Shown: positions 8,626-19,835, numbered from the stretch's first letter. The stretch: 40,807 bases of DNA from Eubacteriaceae bacterium (GCA_910575665.1 CAJTFB010000034.1:1-40807); one strand, 5' to 3'. Program-made: numbers and translations. The notes: generated by a model from the letters alone, not told the origin.

Positions 8626-9771
8626 TTAGTTCACCTGTATCTTCTTTTTCCCCATCCAAGAATCTCTTTCAAATTCCCGTTCTTCCCTTGTCTTAAATTC
8701 AAAGTAGTACACTTTCCCCCTTTGCATATTCGTTATTTCCGCTACTGTTTTTTTATTCCTGACATCCAGGAGAGATTCACTATACGCAGATGACATATCT
8801 TCAAATTCGGAATATTGAACCTCATACATTACGATGGGAATTCGATTTTTACTGCCATCCAGGGTAATCTGGACCGTTCCCTCTTTATTGTTAAGCAGCT
8901 CGAATTTAAACCAACAGGGAGAGAGTTTGATTTCTTTTAACTTTCTTTCATCCTCACCATCTGTGTATTCAAAACTATCAAAGTCTATATAATACAACGG
9001 ATATCTGGATGACTCAAAAGAAGTTTTATGTCGCTCTTCACTGTACCATCCAAAAAATTCATAGTCCTTTCTTTTTACCGTATTGGGAAGCCTCAGCTTT
9101 GTACCATACTCATAATATTTTGGCAGTTTCCCCGTTCTTTTACCTCCTGCCAGATCATATGTGATAGGTATTTTCTTTCCCCTGGCTCTGGCTGTTTTAT
9201 TTTTGGGGAGCACTCTGGTCTTTTTCCCGTTCACCTTCCAGATACGCCACCCTTCGCAATCGTCAAGATGGCAGGTCACTTTGGAGCGGTTTTTGATCTT
9301 GCTAAGACTGGGGCAGTCCTGCGCAATGCCCTTTTTCCATGATTTCAAAGAAGCTGGAAGAACCAGCTTTTTTAGAGAATCACAGTCACTAAATGCACCT
9401 TTTCCGATACTTGTTACTGAATCTGGTATCACAATCGTCTTTAACGATCTTAAATAACAAAATGAATTTTCTCCAATCTTTTTCAAGGAAGATGGGAGAA
9501 TAACCTTCTTTGCATTCCAGAAATGTGCTATCGTGCCTTTCTGTAATGCCGTGATTCCCTCCCCAACAACTATCTTTTTTATGCGTTCTTTTTTATCATA
9601 GCTAAATGTATAATCAGCACGTTTTAATTTTCCTTTTCCATAAAAAGTAAGTACCCCATCCTCCGATAAATTATATCGGATATGTCCATTTGCATCGGCG
9701 GTTTGTTTGATAGTAAGTGTAAGGCAGACCCCAAACAGCAAACATAAAAATATCAATATGCTTTTTTTCAT
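8626..9771 (-). CDS. Secreted leucine-rich-repeat (BspA-like) protein
   Basis: A 381-residue exported protein. A signal peptide (MKKS, hydrophobic core, cleavage near residue 25) is followed by BspA-type LRR_5 repeats at about 60-160 (LKKIGENSFCYLRSLKTIVI, then IPDSVTSIGKGAFSDC). Next comes a Flg_new/InlB-B-type repeat at about 200-245 (ITYDLAGGK...FFGWYSEE), then a fibronectin-III-like end with YYFEFKTRE. Such proteins sit on or leave the cell surface and bind host or bacterial ligands. No sortase motif or cell-wall-binding repeat is visible. The ATG at 9771 follows GGAG by 7 nt. It is 25 nt downstream of the broken CBM2-like gene and probably shares its promoter at 11885-11957. Confidence 0.8.
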   Translation of the reverse strand: MKKSILIFLCLLFGVCLTLTIKQTADANGHIRYNLSEDGVLTFYGKGKLKRADYTFSYDKKERIKKIVVGEGITALQKGTIAHFWNAKKVILPSSLKKIGENSFCYLRSLKTIVIPDSVTSIGKGAFSDCDSLKKLVLPASLKSWKKGIAQDCPSLSKIKNRSKVTCHLDDCEGWRIWKVNGKKTRVLPKNKTARARGKKIPITYDLAGGKRTGKLPKYYEYGTKLRLPNTVKRKDYEFFGWYSEERHKTSFESSRYPLYYIDFDSFEYTDGEDERKLKEIKLSPCWFKFELLNNKEGTVQITLDGSKNRIPIVMYEVQYSEFEDMSSAYSESLLDVRNKKTVAEITNMQRGKVYYFEFKTREEREFERDSWMGKKKIQVN

Positions 9772-9796
9772 AATAGCTCCATTCCAAATATATATT

Positions 9797-10465
9797 TTAT
9801 TTTTCTTTTAACGGCCTCTGAACTGCACTTAATGGAATATAGGCAATATATTGTTTGACTTCAGACCCATTTTTTGCTACGACCCCAAAGTCTAAATTAT
9901 TTCCCACCACATGGCATCCCTCTAACTCAAATTTAGGAATACCTGAGTTATTTAGCCCCGAAAGAGCTGGCAGGGAAACAAACTCCTGAAAAGCATTGTA
10001 TTGAATGCCTTTTCCCTTCCGGCGGACATCCATTCTGGTGATAGTCAAGGGAATATTTGATTTTTCACTTCCACTGGTTATATAAATCTTCCATCCGCCT
10101 TCATTTTTCTCTATATCCAATGACTGAAACGACTCATTGGGATGTAACAGACGTTTTGATGTATCATCCTGGTAATAATGCTTTTGAATTGAACCAATGC
10201 AGGCTTTTTTTAACTCTTTTTTCAGTTTTCCGCCAAAGGACAATGTCTTCTCAAATTTACCGCCTATGATCTTTCTGATCTTTTTCATATCATAGAGACT
10301 AAGTTCCATGCGTTTTCCCTTTTTTTCTGTCAGTTGCTTCCACATTACCAAAGTAGAACCATCTGCCGTTAGTGCCCCTGCCACCCTTGTTACTGACTTG
10401 CCATTGTTTCTGCCACTTTTATTTGCATAAGCTAATTTGGACATCTGAAGATACAATTTACTATT
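9797..10465 (-). pseudogene. C-terminal piece of the broken CBM2-like surface protein
   Basis: About 220 codons in the same reading frame as the piece at 10466-11068, separated from it only by the TGA at 10466-10468. The frame runs on without a gap (DDLEFK, stop, NSKLYLQMSK). The only starts are a TTG at 10456 and an ATG at 10444, and neither has a ribosome site, so independent translation is unlikely. The text RVAGALTADGSTLVMWK and ELSLYDMKKIRK belongs to a domain I associate with large surface proteins of Lachnospiraceae, and the first strands of that domain lie upstream of the stop. I read this as the tail of one gene killed by a nonsense mutation. Confidence 0.65.
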
Positions 10466-11068
10466 TCATTTAAATTCTAGATCATCCTCTTCTTTAATAT
10501 ATTTATCCAATTTCTTTTTCTGCATAATAACTAAATCTCTTCCTAACCCCTTTCCTTCACGAACATTCCCTGACAACAAATAGTATTCATTACCTTTTAC
10601 AAAGAATTGTTTAAAGGTGTCACCATGGGCAAATCCAGTCATATCTATCTTTTTTACAAAGGAACTATATCCCTTTTCTTCCAGTTTCCCCTTTCTTAAT
10701 ATCACATCGTCACCATTGCGCTGCATTGTATAAATTCCATTTGATAATGGAAGATAATTCTGAACAGCTTTATTTCCCTCCGTACCCTTAAACATCAATT
10801 CATGTTTTATAGTAGCTGATATCGGTGTCGGCGTTGGCGCTACTGTCGTTACTGGTGTTGACTGCGGTGTTATTTCCGGGACCACCTGCAAAGATCTACT
10901 TTTAGCAGATGACTTTTTCTTTGGCATGATATTGTTCAAATAAGCATAATATTCTTCAAGGGAATCAAAGAAGTCCGCATCGTATACAAATTCATCATCT
11001 CCATATTCTGGTTCATCTTCTAGGTCTTCTTCCATATAATCTTCTGAAATCATTCCCATTTCAAACAA
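10466..11068 (-). pseudogene. Middle piece of the broken CBM2-like surface protein
   Basis: About 200 codons, shifted in frame relative to the CBM2-like ORF (11050-11829) that it overlaps by 19 nt. It begins with an acidic stretch (EEDLEDEPEYGDDE), then a Thr/Pro-rich linker (TPVTTVAPTPTP), then the start of a folded domain (FFVKGNEYYLLSGNV) that continues after the TGA into the next piece. No ribosome site precedes its candidate starts at 11059 or 11053. A single-base shift near 11068-11085 would join it to the CBM2-like domains. It is best read as the central part of one gene carrying a frameshift and a nonsense mutation. Confidence 0.6.
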
Positions 11069-11829
11069 TTCATGATTATCTCAACTTTATCCTGACATTT
11101 TATGATAAATCCAAATTCGACACTCTGCCCGACTTCGATATTTTGGTTATACACAGCATTTTCAAGATCATAATAATATGTATCCTGCTCGTCGTCTTCT
11201 TGAAAGCTTTCAGTAATAACAGCATTCCAAATATTTTCAATCTGGAAATTGCCATCCAGCATAAGGCTCCAATCCTCAATCCGCTTGTCGCTCGTATTCG
11301 TGATCGTGATCTTTCCGTTAACTTTGTCATCCCAGTTACTGTATTCCGTGTATTCTAATTTATAATTTTCCTCTTCTGCACTTACACATATTCTGTTTAC
11401 GGTACAATACTCCGGCAGTTTTATTTTTGCATCGTTTTGAACCATCATCCCAAATGATACGCTGCCTTTTACATCTATGTCCTGGTTCCAGTCCGCATTG
11501 TGTATTACATACTCATTATCCTGTTCAGAGATCACCTTGGCGTTCCAGATATTTTTGATCTCAAAATCAGCAGGAATCTTTATTTCCCAATCCTCAATCT
11601 TCTCATCCAGGATATTGGTAAGCTTTACTTCGACATTACTATGACCATCCCATGTGCCAGTGACATCATACGTCAGCTTTACATCATATTCCTCTGACAT
11701 ATCAGAGTCAGTGTTCTCCCCTATCATCTGCTCTGCTTTTACATCTTTTACGCCGGCTGCTACTATACTGCTAAACAGCAGACAAACAATCAACATAGAA
11801 GTGAGTAACTTTTTCCATTGGTTTCTCAT
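11050..11829 (-). CDS. Secreted protein with two CBM2-like domains (first piece of a broken gene)
   Basis: A 259-residue ORF. A signal peptide (MRNQWKK, hydrophobic core, cut near residue 32) is followed by two copies of a CBM2-like cellulose-binding fold at about 48-145 and 155-250. Each has the pattern IEDW, IxNIWNA, N..WNQ/YNQ, and a final FG(M/F). The second copy ends abruptly (KCQDKVEIIMNCLKWE) just where the next frame resumes with DNHELFEMGM, so the stop at 11050 looks like a frameshift and not a natural end. The ATG at 11829 has AAGGAG with 7 nt spacing and the promoter module at 11885-11957 upstream. It could still yield a short secreted carbohydrate-binding protein. Confidence 0.75.
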   Translation of the reverse strand: MRNQWKKLLTSMLIVCLLFSSIVAAGVKDVKAEQMIGENTDSDMSEEYDVKLTYDVTGTWDGHSNVEVKLTNILDEKIEDWEIKIPADFEIKNIWNAKVISEQDNEYVIHNADWNQDIDVKGSVSFGMMVQNDAKIKLPEYCTVNRICVSAEEENYKLEYTEYSNWDDKVNGKITITNTSDKRIEDWSLMLDGNFQIENIWNAVITESFQEDDEQDTYYYDLENAVYNQNIEVGQSVEFGFIIKCQDKVEIIMNCLKWE

Positions 11830-11884
11830 GATTTTTCTCCTTTTCCTTTTTTTGTTTTAAAAAATACCAATATGTTGCATTAAA

Positions 11885-11957
11885 CAGCATAACATATTCT
11901 TCCAATTTTTAAAACTTGTAAAAGGTAAGGTTTTATAGGAATTATTGGTATGGTTTT
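11885..11957 (-). promoter_or_regulatory. Promoter module with paired 10-bp direct repeats (right copy)
   Basis: GGTAAGGTTT at 11924-11933 and GGTATGGTTT at 11947-11956 (plus strand) form a direct repeat with a 23-bp period. On the minus strand they are followed after exactly 32 nt by an extended -10 (TGTTATGCT, hexamer at 11886-11891). The -35 position (TTTTAA) is poor, so the promoter is probably activator-dependent. LytTR-type regulators bind paired direct repeats of this kind, but the sequence does not identify the factor. It drives the CBM2-like gene 56 nt downstream and, with no terminator seen after it, perhaps the whole island. Confidence 0.6.
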
Positions 11958-12001
11958 GTTTTTTTCTGCCCCGGCGCCAGATCCGCTCCGTAGATCTATA
12001 C

Positions 12002-12055
12002 AAAAAATCCCCCAGTCCAGCCACCTTCTGGTGACCAAACCGGGGGAATATTTTT
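12002..12055 (-). terminator. Rho-independent terminator of rpoBC
   Basis: On the minus strand CCCCCGG...CTGGGGG forms the outer stem with an inner CACC-AGAA-GGTG hairpin, followed by ATTTTTT. It lies about 110 nt after the rpoC stop. A weaker T-rich stretch on the other side may let it act in both directions. Confidence 0.75.
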
Positions 12056-12094
12056 AAACTATATTAATGATGTTGGGGGTAAAAGGTGTTTTGC

Positions 12095-12149
12095 GGGTCC
12101 CAAAGTCATGCTTTTCCATGCAAGCATGGAATGCATGACCTTTTGACCC
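12095..12149. repeat. 55-nt interrupted hairpin after rpoC
   Basis: Three matched blocks surround an AA loop: GGGTC with GACCC, GTCATGC with GCATGAC, and CCATGC with GCATGG. It lies 17 nt after the rpoC stop codon. There is no T-tract, so it is not a standard terminator. It could protect the mRNA 3' end or be a copy of an intergenic repeat family. Confidence 0.55.
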
Positions 12150-12165
12150 TGGTATCATATTAATA

Positions 12166-15100
12166 CTACTCATCCAGTGGAATCAACTCTTCCTCTTCGG
12201 CAAGAATTCCTTCATCCATTTCTTCTGTCATAAAGAATGCATCTGTTTCCTCTGTCATTGCTGCATCGTTTTCCATTTCCTCATCGGTCTCTTTCACGAC
12301 CTCTTCTTCAAAGATCGGTTCCGGTGGCTCCAGACTGTCTACCAGGTCACTGTGAAGCCCGATGTTGCGGTAACGTTTCATACCTGTTCCCGCCGGGATC
12401 AGCTTACCGATGATAACATTCTCTTTCAGACCGATCAGCGGATCTACTTTTCCTTTGATCGCTGCATCCGTGAGCACTTTCGTCGTTTCCTGGAAGGACG
12501 CTGCCGACAGGAAAGAATTTGTAGCAAGGGATGCTTTCGTGATACCGAGGATGATCTGCTTGCCCTCCGGCACTTCCATTCCCTTTTCTCCCAATTCCTC
12601 TACCTTGTCATCAAATTCCAGGGTATCTACCAGTGTGCCCGGAAGGAAGTCCGAATCACCATTGTTCTCAATCCGAACCTTCTTAAGCATCTGGCGAACG
12701 ATCACTTCGATATGCTTATCATTGATCTCAACACCCTGCAGACGGTAAACACGCTGCACCTCGCGAAGCATGTAATCCTGAACGGCGCGAACGCCCTTGA
12801 TCTTCAATATGTCATGAGGATTGACACTACCCTCTGTCAGCTCGTCACCAGCCTCTAACTCCTGACCGTCCATTACCTTGATACGGGAACCATATGGAAT
12901 CAGATATGCTTTCGTCTGGCCGGTCTTGTCATCACTGATGATAACTTCACGTTTCTTCTTGGTATCTCTCAAGGTTACCGTGCCGCCAAATTCAGAAATG
13001 ATCGCAAGTCCCTTTGGCTTTCTCGCCTCGAACAGCTCCTCCACACGGGGAAGACCCTGTGTGATATCGTCTCCTGCCACACCACCGGTATGGAAGGTAC
13101 GCATCGTAAGCTGTGTACCCGGCTCACCAATGGACTGTGCGGCGATGATTCCCACGGCCTCACCTACCTGCACCGGCTCACCGGTTGCCATGTTGGAGCC
13201 GTAGCATTTCGCACAGATACCGATATGGGATTTACAGGTGAGGATCGTACGGATCTTCACCTTCGCCTTATCTCCGGCATCGATGATCGCCTTTGTATTT
13301 ACAATTCTCGCCGCACGCTTCGGTGTGATCATATGATTTGCCTTCACGATCAGGTTGCCCTCATCATCGTACATACTTTCACAGGCATAGCGTCCGGTGA
13401 TTCTTTCCTCTAATGTTTCAATGACTTCTTTTCCATCCATAAAGGCACTGATCCACATACCTGGGATCTCATCCTGGCCCTCACAGCAGTCTGTCTCACG
13501 AATAATCAGATCCTGGGATACGTCTACGAGACGTCTCGTCAGATACCCGGAGTCCGCTGTACGCAGCGCGGTATCGGAAAGTCCCTTACGGGCGCCGTGG
13601 GCGGAAATGAAGTACTCCAGTACGTCAAGACCTTCACGGAAATTTGACTTGATCGGAAGCTCGATGGTACGTCCTGACGTATCCGCCATCAGTCCACGCA
13701 TTCCGGCAAGCTGCTTGATCTGCTTGTCAGAACCACGGGCTCCGGAGTCCGCCATCATAAAGATATTGTTATATTCATCCAGGCCTGTCAGAAGCGCCTC
13801 TGTGATATCGTCATCGGCATTCTTCCAGGTCTCAATAACTGCCTTGTAGCGCTCTTCTTCTGTGAGAAGTCCACGCCGGAAATTTCTCGAAATGTCTTCC
13901 ACTGTCGCCTCAGCATCTGCCAGAATCGTCTTTTTGGCTTCTGGCACTTCCATATCCGAGATGGATACAGTCATGGCAGCTCTGGTGGAGAATTTATACC
14001 CCAGTGACTTGATAGCATCCAATGTTTCTGCCGTTCTTGTAGCGCCATGATTATTGATACATTTTTCAAGAATCTGCTTCAGCTGTTTCTTTCCTACGTG
14101 GAAATCTACCTCCAGCTTCAAGAAATTCTCATCCTTTTCACGGTCCACAAATCCCAGATCCTGGGTAATAATCTCATTGAAAATGAACCGTCCGAGAGTG
14201 GACTCGATAATGCGAGTCTCTTTCTCACCCTTTTTATTAATACCCTCACGTCGTACTTTGATCTTGGCGTGAAGTGTGATTTCATGGTTTTCGTAGGCAA
14301 CAAGGGCCTCATTCATATTTCGGAATGCTTTTCCTTCTCCCTTTGCTCCCGGTCTTTCCTGGGTCAGATAATAGATACCGAGTACCATATCCTGAGAAGG
14401 CACTGCCACAGGACCGCCGTCCGACGGTTTCAGCAGATTGTTTGGTGAGAGCAGAAGGAAACGGCACTCCGCCTGAGCTTCCACTGAGAGCGGAAGATGC
14501 ACAGCCATCTGGTCTCCGTCGAAGTCAGCATTGAAGGCAGTACATACCAACGGATGCAGTTTGATCGCCTTACCTTCTACCAATGTCGGCTCAAATGCCT
14601 GAATACCGAGACGGTGAAGTGTAGGGGCACGGTTCAGCATAACCGGATGCTCTTTGATCACCTGCTCTAAGATATCCCATACAGCCGGCTCCAGCTTCTC
14701 AACCATTTTCTTAGCATTTTTTATATTGTGGGCGGTTCCGTTTGCCACCAGTTCCTTCATAACAAAAGGCTTAAACAGCTCGATCGCCATTTCCTTCGGC
14801 AGACCGCACTGGTAGATCTTGAGCTCTGGACCTACCACGATAACCGAACGTCCGGAATAATCCACACGCTTACCAAGAAGGTTCTGACGGAAACGTCCCT
14901 GCTTACCTTTGAGCATATCTGACAGAGATTTCAAGGCACGGTTACCCGGCCCTGTCACCGGACGTCCACGGCGTCCGTTGTCGATCAGCGCATCCACCGC
15001 TTCCTGAAGCATACGTTTCTCATTTCGCACGATGATATCCGGTGCGCCCAACTCTAAAAGTCTTTTCAGACGGTTATTACGGTTGATGATACGACGGTAC

Positions 15101-15891
15101 AGATCATTCATATCTGAGGTGGCAAAACGTCCACCATCCAACTGTACCATCGGACGAAGATCCGGCGGGATCACAGGGATCACCGTAAGGATCATCCAAT
15201 CCGGTTTGTTGCCGGACTCACGGAATGCCTCAATGACCTCCAGTCTCTTAATGATACGGGCACGTTTCTGTCCGGTGGAGGTCTTGAGATCTGTCTTCAG
15301 TTCCTTAGATTCCTCCTCCAGATCGATCCTCTGCAGCAGCTCCTGAATCGACTCTGCCCCCATTCCCACACGGAAGGTATCACCAAAATCTTCTCTGGCC
15401 TTCTGGTATTCCTGCTCAGAGAGCACCTGCTTAACCTGTACTTCCTTTACATCGGATTCCAGAACGATATACGCTGCGAAATACAGAACTTTTTCTAATA
15501 CCTTTGGAGAAATATCGAGTATTAACCCCATACGGCTTGGAATCCCTTTAAAATACCAGATATGGGATACCGGAGCCGCCAGCTCGATATGTCCCATGCG
15601 CTCCCTGCGGACACTGGACTTGGTTACCTCTACTCCACATCGGTCACAGACTACGCCTTTATAACGAACTTTTTTATATTTACCACAATGACATTCCCAG
15701 TCCTTACTTGGACCGAAAATCTTCTCGCAGAACAAACCGTCTTTTTCCGGTTTCAGAGTTCTATAGTTGATGGTTTCCGGTTTTTTTACCTCTCCTCTGG
15801 ACCACTCGCGAATCTTACTTGGAGAAGCAAGTTTAATCTTTATTTTATCGTATGTTAATGTTTCCTGTATAACATCACTTACCTGTGGCAT
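12166..15891 (-). CDS. rpoC: DNA-directed RNA polymerase subunit beta'
   Basis: RpoC, 1241 residues, the normal length for this subunit in Firmicutes. It forms the catalytic cleft of RNA polymerase with RpoB. The universal active-site motif [12 protein letters not shown] is intact, with the magnesium-binding aspartates at 456, 458 and 460. The N-terminal zinc-binding cysteines are present ([20 protein letters not shown]), as is the second zinc site ([13 protein letters not shown]). The last 45 or so residues are a very acidic, probably disordered tail. The ATG at 15889-15891 follows GGAGGAAGGAAT. The gene starts 17 nt after the rpoB stop, so the two are co-transcribed. Confidence 0.99.
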   Translation of the reverse strand: MPQVSDVIQETLTYDKIKIKLASPSKIREWSRGEVKKPETINYRTLKPEKDGLFCEKIFGPSKDWECHCGKYKKVRYKGVVCDRCGVEVTKSSVRRERMGHIELAAPVSHIWYFKGIPSRMGLILDISPKVLEKVLYFAAYIVLESDVKEVQVKQVLSEQEYQKAREDFGDTFRVGMGAESIQELLQRIDLEEESKELKTDLKTSTGQKRARIIKRLEVIEAFRESGNKPDWMILTVIPVIPPDLRPMVQLDGGRFATSDMNDLYRRIINRNNRLKRLLELGAPDIIVRNEKRMLQEAVDALIDNGRRGRPVTGPGNRALKSLSDMLKGKQGRFRQNLLGKRVDYSGRSVIVVGPELKIYQCGLPKEMAIELFKPFVMKELVANGTAHNIKNAKKMVEKLEPAVWDILEQVIKEHPVMLNRAPTLHRLGIQAFEPTLVEGKAIKLHPLVCTAFNADFDGDQMAVHLPLSVEAQAECRFLLLSPNNLLKPSDGGPVAVPSQDMVLGIYYLTQERPGAKGEGKAFRNMNEALVAYENHEITLHAKIKVRREGINKKGEKETRIIESTLGRFIFNEIITQDLGFVDREKDENFLKLEVDFHVGKKQLKQILEKCINNHGATRTAETLDAIKSLGYKFSTRAAMTVSISDMEVPEAKKTILADAEATVEDISRNFRRGLLTEEERYKAVIETWKNADDDITEALLTGLDEYNNIFMMADSGARGSDKQIKQLAGMRGLMADTSGRTIELPIKSNFREGLDVLEYFISAHGARKGLSDTALRTADSGYLTRRLVDVSQDLIIRETDCCEGQDEIPGMWISAFMDGKEVIETLEERITGRYACESMYDDEGNLIVKANHMITPKRAARIVNTKAIIDAGDKAKVKIRTILTCKSHIGICAKCYGSNMATGEPVQVGEAVGIIAAQSIGEPGTQLTMRTFHTGGVAGDDITQGLPRVEELFEARKPKGLAIISEFGGTVTLRDTKKKREVIISDDKTGQTKAYLIPYGSRIKVMDGQELEAGDELTEGSVNPHDILKIKGVRAVQDYMLREVQRVYRLQGVEINDKHIEVIVRQMLKKVRIENNGDSDFLPGTLVDTLEFDDKVEELGEKGMEVPEGKQIILGITKASLATNSFLSAASFQETTKVLTDAAIKGKVDPLIGLKENVIIGKLIPAGTGMKRYRNIGLHSDLVDSLEPPEPIFEEEVVKETDEEMENDAAMTEETDAFFMTEEMDEGILAEEEELIPLDE

Positions 15892-15908
15892 ATTCCTTCC
15901 TCCAATTC

Positions 15909-18900
15909 TTAAAACTCTTCTGCGACTCCAATGTTGCTGTCATCATCCAGATCCTCCAGCTCAGCCTCTCTAAAGCCTGCGCTCTCAAAGGACTCTTCTT
16001 GAAGCTCAAACTTATCTCCCTCTATCAAGCCGGATACATCTTCTACAGTACCTTCCTCTACGGTCTCTGTCATCTGAATTTCTTCGCCGTTCTCATCCAG
16101 AACCGTTACATCCAGCGCCAGGGACTGAAGCTCCTTCAAAAGCACCTTGAAGGACTCCGGAATACCCGGATCGGAAATATTATCTCCCTTGATGATCGCC
16201 TCATAGGTCTTCACACGTCCAACCACATCATCGGATTTGACCGTAAGAATTTCCTGAAGCGTGTAAGCAGCACCATAGGCCTCCAGCGCCCAAACCTCCA
16301 TCTCTCCAAAACGCTGTCCTCCGAACTGCGCCTTACCACCCAGCGGCTGCTGGGTAACCAGTGAATACGGTCCAGTAGAACGAGCATGGATCTTATCATC
16401 TACCAGATGGTGGAGCTTGAGGTAATGCATGAATCCAATCGTTACCTCTCCATCAAAGAATTCTCCGCTCCGCCCATCACGAAGCTGAACCTTACCGTCT
16501 TCCTTGATCGGCACTCCTGCCCATTCCTTGCGGTATTCCTCATTTTCAAGGAGGTACTGCATAACCTCTGGATCAAGAATGTCTTTGTATTTCTCTTCAA
16601 ACTCATCCAGCGGCGTATTGACATAATCGTTGGCGAGCTTGAGTGTATCCATAATATCAATCTCGTTGGCCCCGTCAAATACTGGCGTCGCCACATTAAA
16701 GCCCAGCGCCTTGGCAGCAAGGCTCAGATGGATCTCCAGCACCTGTCCAATGTTCATTCGGGAAGGCACACCCAGCGGATTCAGCACGATATCCAGAGGA
16801 CGTCCATTTGGCAGAAATGGCATATCCTCTACCGGAAGTACGCGGGAAACCACACCCTTATTTCCGTGACGTCCTGCCATTTTATCTCCTACCTGGATCT
16901 TTCTCTTCTGTGCAATATAGATACGAACGGTCTTATTGACGCCCGGAGAAAGTTCATCTCCATTGTCCCTGGTAAATACCTTGGCATCCACAACAATACC
17001 AAACTCACCGTGAGGAACACGCAGGGAAGTATCTCTTACCTCTCTCGCTTTTTCTCCAAATATCGCACGAAGAAGCCTCTCCTCGGCGGTCAGCTCTGTC
17101 TCACCCTTTGGCGTCACCTTACCCACAAGGATGTCACCGGCACGAACTTCTGCACCGATACGGATGATACCCTGTTCATTCAGATCTTTCAGCGCGTCGT
17201 CACCCACTCCCGGTACATCTCTGGTAATTTCTTCTGGTCCCAGTTTGGTATCTCTCGCCTCTGTCTCATATTCGGTAATATGAACGGAAGTATAGACGTC
17301 CTCCTGTACCAGCCGCTCACTCAAAAGTACCGCATCCTCGTAGTTATAACCCTCCCAGGTCATAAATCCGATCAAAGGGTTCTTTCCGAGAGCAATCTCT
17401 CCGCCGGAAGTAGAAGGTCCGTCAGCGATAACCTGTCCTTTCTCAACCTGATCTCCTTTGGATACGATCGGTCTCTGGTTCATACAGGTTCCCTGGTTAC
17501 TGCGGACAAATTTAGCAAGCTTGTATTCATCTTTGTTTCCATCTTTTTTCTTAATCAGAATGCGGTTTGATTCGGCGCGCTCGATAATGCCGCCTTCCTC
17601 TGCCACCACGCAGTTTCCGGAGTCCACCGCCGCTTTCATCTCCATACCTGTTCCCACGGCCGGCGCCTCTGTCACAAGAAGAGGAACTGCCTGACGCTGC
17701 ATGTTAGATCCCATCAGAGCACGGTTCGCATCGTCATTCTCCAGGAACGGGATCATCGCTGTCGCCACGGAAAATACCATCTTAGGCGACACATCCATAT
17801 AATCAATTTTACTTCTCTGGAACTCAGAGGTTTCTTCTCTGAAACGTCCCGAAATATTTTTACGCACGAAATGTCCATCCTCATCCAGCGCCTCATTCGC
17901 CTGCGCCACATGATATCTGTCCTCTTCGTCTGCGGTCATATATATAACTTCATCGGTAACCACCGGATTCTCTGGATCGCTCTTATCCACCTTGCGGTAT
18001 GGGGCCTCTACGAATCCGTATTCATTGATTCTCGCATAGGAAGCAAGGGAGTTGATCAATCCAATGTTCGGACCTTCCGGCGTCTCGATCGGACACATTC
18101 TTCCATAGTGGGAATAATGCACGTCACGCACCTCAAATCCGGCACGGTCTCTGGAAAGACCACCTGGTCCCAGGGCGGACAGACGTCTCTTGTGGGTCAG
18201 CTCCGACAATGGATTGTTCTGATCCATAAACTGTGACAGCTGGGAACTTCCGAAAAACTCCTTCACTGCTGCCGTCACCGGCTTGATGTTGATCAGCGAC
18301 TGGGCAGAGATCGTGGCCACATCCTGCGTCGTCATACGCTCACGAACCACTCTCTCCATACGGGACAGACCGATACGGTACTGATTCTGAAGAAGCTCTC
18401 CCACCGCACGAATACGGCGGTTGCCCAAATGGTCAATATCATCATCATTTCCCACACCATACTCAAGATGCATGTTATAATTGATCGAAGCAAAAATGTC
18501 TTCTTTCGTAATATGTTTCGGTATTAAATCTGCTATGTTCTTTTTGATTGCTTCGTATCTTTCTTCATCTGTCGTATACTCATCCATAATCTCTTTCAGA
18601 CGTGGATAGTATACATCTTCTGTCACACCTAACTCTTTTTTATCTGCATTTGGTAAAAATGCATGTAAATCAACCATCATATTGGAGAGTATTTTTGCAA
18701 CCCGTTCCTCTGTCTGTATCATCACGAATGGAACCGCTGTGTTCTGGATATCTGTCGCTTTTTCCTCAGATATTATCGTTCCTGCCTCAGCCACAACTTC
18801 ACCCGTCATCACATCTACCACATCTTCTGCCAGGGTAAATCCAGTGATACGGTTGCGGAAAGCAAGTTTTTTATTAAATTTATAACGTCCAACCTTCGCA

Positions 18901-19712
18901 AGATCATAACGTCTCACATCAAAGAACATGCTGTTGATCAGACTTTCTGCGCTGTCCACAGACAACGGCTCGCCGGGACGAAGCTTTTTATACAGCTCCA
19001 GAAGACCATCCTGATAATTTTCAGATGCATCCTTGGCAAAGCTGGCAACGATCTTTGGCTCCTCACCAAAAAGGTCGAGGATCTCCTGATTGGTTCCCAC
19101 ACCAAGGGCACGGATCAACACAGTGATCGGCACCTTACGGTTACGATCTACACGCACATAAAAAATATCGTTGGAGTCCGTCTCATATTCCAGCCAAGCA
19201 CCACGGTTTGGTATAACTGTGGAAGAATACAGTTCCTTACCAATTTTATCATGAGCAATTCCGTAATAAATACCAGGAGAACGAACGAGCTGACTTACGA
19301 TAACACGCTCCGCACCATTGATCACAAAGGTTCCCGTAGCGGTCATAAGCGGCAGATCACCCATGAAAATATCATGCTCACTGATTTCTTCTGTTTCTTT
19401 ATTGTGAAGTCTTACCTTCACCTTCAGCGGAGCAGCGTATGTGGCATCCCGTTCCTTACAGGCCTCAATAGAATATTTCACATCATCTCTGCACAGCTCG
19501 AAACTTACAAATTCAAGGCTGAGATTCCCGTTGTAATCTGAAATGGGGGAAATATCACGAAAAACTTCATTTAAACCTTCTTCCAAAAACCATTTGTATG
19601 AATCTGTCTGAACCGCAATGAGGTTTGGCATCTCCAATACTTCTTTTTGCTTTGAGTAACTCATTCTGACGCCTTTGCCCACTTTGACAGGACGTATTCT
19701 GTTTTTCTCCAT
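15909..19712 (-). CDS. rpoB: DNA-directed RNA polymerase subunit beta
   Basis: RpoB, 1267 residues from the ATG at 19712. It contains the rifampicin-pocket segment ([20 protein letters not shown], then [20 protein letters not shown]) in the usual susceptible-type form, the GRHGNKG motif and the conserved C-terminal clamp ([20 protein letters not shown]). About 55 residues of acidic tail follow the core. The GTG at 19724 is in frame but lies within the AAGGAGTG ribosome site, so the ATG at 19712 (11 nt after GGAG) is the better start. Unlike in many Firmicutes, no rplJ-rplL genes precede it; the gene has its own promoter at 19807-19835. Confidence 0.98.
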   Translation of the reverse strand: MEKNRIRPVKVGKGVRMSYSKQKEVLEMPNLIAVQTDSYKWFLEEGLNEVFRDISPISDYNGNLSLEFVSFELCRDDVKYSIEACKERDATYAAPLKVKVRLHNKETEEISEHDIFMGDLPLMTATGTFVINGAERVIVSQLVRSPGIYYGIAHDKIGKELYSSTVIPNRGAWLEYETDSNDIFYVRVDRNRKVPITVLIRALGVGTNQEILDLFGEEPKIVASFAKDASENYQDGLLELYKKLRPGEPLSVDSAESLINSMFFDVRRYDLAKVGRYKFNKKLAFRNRITGFTLAEDVVDVMTGEVVAEAGTIISEEKATDIQNTAVPFVMIQTEERVAKILSNMMVDLHAFLPNADKKELGVTEDVYYPRLKEIMDEYTTDEERYEAIKKNIADLIPKHITKEDIFASINYNMHLEYGVGNDDDIDHLGNRRIRAVGELLQNQYRIGLSRMERVVRERMTTQDVATISAQSLINIKPVTAAVKEFFGSSQLSQFMDQNNPLSELTHKRRLSALGPGGLSRDRAGFEVRDVHYSHYGRMCPIETPEGPNIGLINSLASYARINEYGFVEAPYRKVDKSDPENPVVTDEVIYMTADEEDRYHVAQANEALDEDGHFVRKNISGRFREETSEFQRSKIDYMDVSPKMVFSVATAMIPFLENDDANRALMGSNMQRQAVPLLVTEAPAVGTGMEMKAAVDSGNCVVAEEGGIIERAESNRILIKKKDGNKDEYKLAKFVRSNQGTCMNQRPIVSKGDQVEKGQVIADGPSTSGGEIALGKNPLIGFMTWEGYNYEDAVLLSERLVQEDVYTSVHITEYETEARDTKLGPEEITRDVPGVGDDALKDLNEQGIIRIGAEVRAGDILVGKVTPKGETELTAEERLLRAIFGEKAREVRDTSLRVPHGEFGIVVDAKVFTRDNGDELSPGVNKTVRIYIAQKRKIQVGDKMAGRHGNKGVVSRVLPVEDMPFLPNGRPLDIVLNPLGVPSRMNIGQVLEIHLSLAAKALGFNVATPVFDGANEIDIMDTLKLANDYVNTPLDEFEEKYKDILDPEVMQYLLENEEYRKEWAGVPIKEDGKVQLRDGRSGEFFDGEVTIGFMHYLKLHHLVDDKIHARSTGPYSLVTQQPLGGKAQFGGQRFGEMEVWALEAYGAAYTLQEILTVKSDDVVGRVKTYEAIIKGDNISDPGIPESFKVLLKELQSLALDVTVLDENGEEIQMTETVEEGTVEDVSGLIEGDKFELQEESFESAGFREAELEDLDDDSNIGVAEEF

Positions 19713-19806
19713 TGATGATTTCACTCCTTGTTTTTTTTACAGAACTGTGCTATAATAAACTTACATAGGGCTAATACTCCTAATTTACCACAATACTGTA
19801 TATTCC

Positions 19807-19835
19807 ATCTTACCACAGGTGTAGAGCGGTGTCAA
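19807..19835 (-). promoter_or_regulatory. Promoter of rpoBC
   Basis: On the minus strand a perfect TTGACA (19830-19835) is separated by 17 bp from TAAGAT (19807-19812). This gives a leader of about 90 nt before rpoB. No other promoter of this quality lies upstream of the gene. Confidence 0.8.

Noticed and set aside
10466-10468. TGA read as selenocysteine
   Set aside because: No SECIS-like hairpin follows, the neighbouring frame is also shifted, and a plain nonsense mutation is simpler.
153-11957. The two similar modules as att sites of an integrated element
   Set aside because: No integrase is visible, and both copies have promoter anatomy with conserved spacing to a -10. A regulatory reading explains them better, although recombination between them remains possible.
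16386-17570. 394-codon open frame antisense to rpoB
   Set aside because: It is a shadow of rpoB codon usage. It has no ribosome site and no recognisable domain, and rpoB on the other strand is certain.
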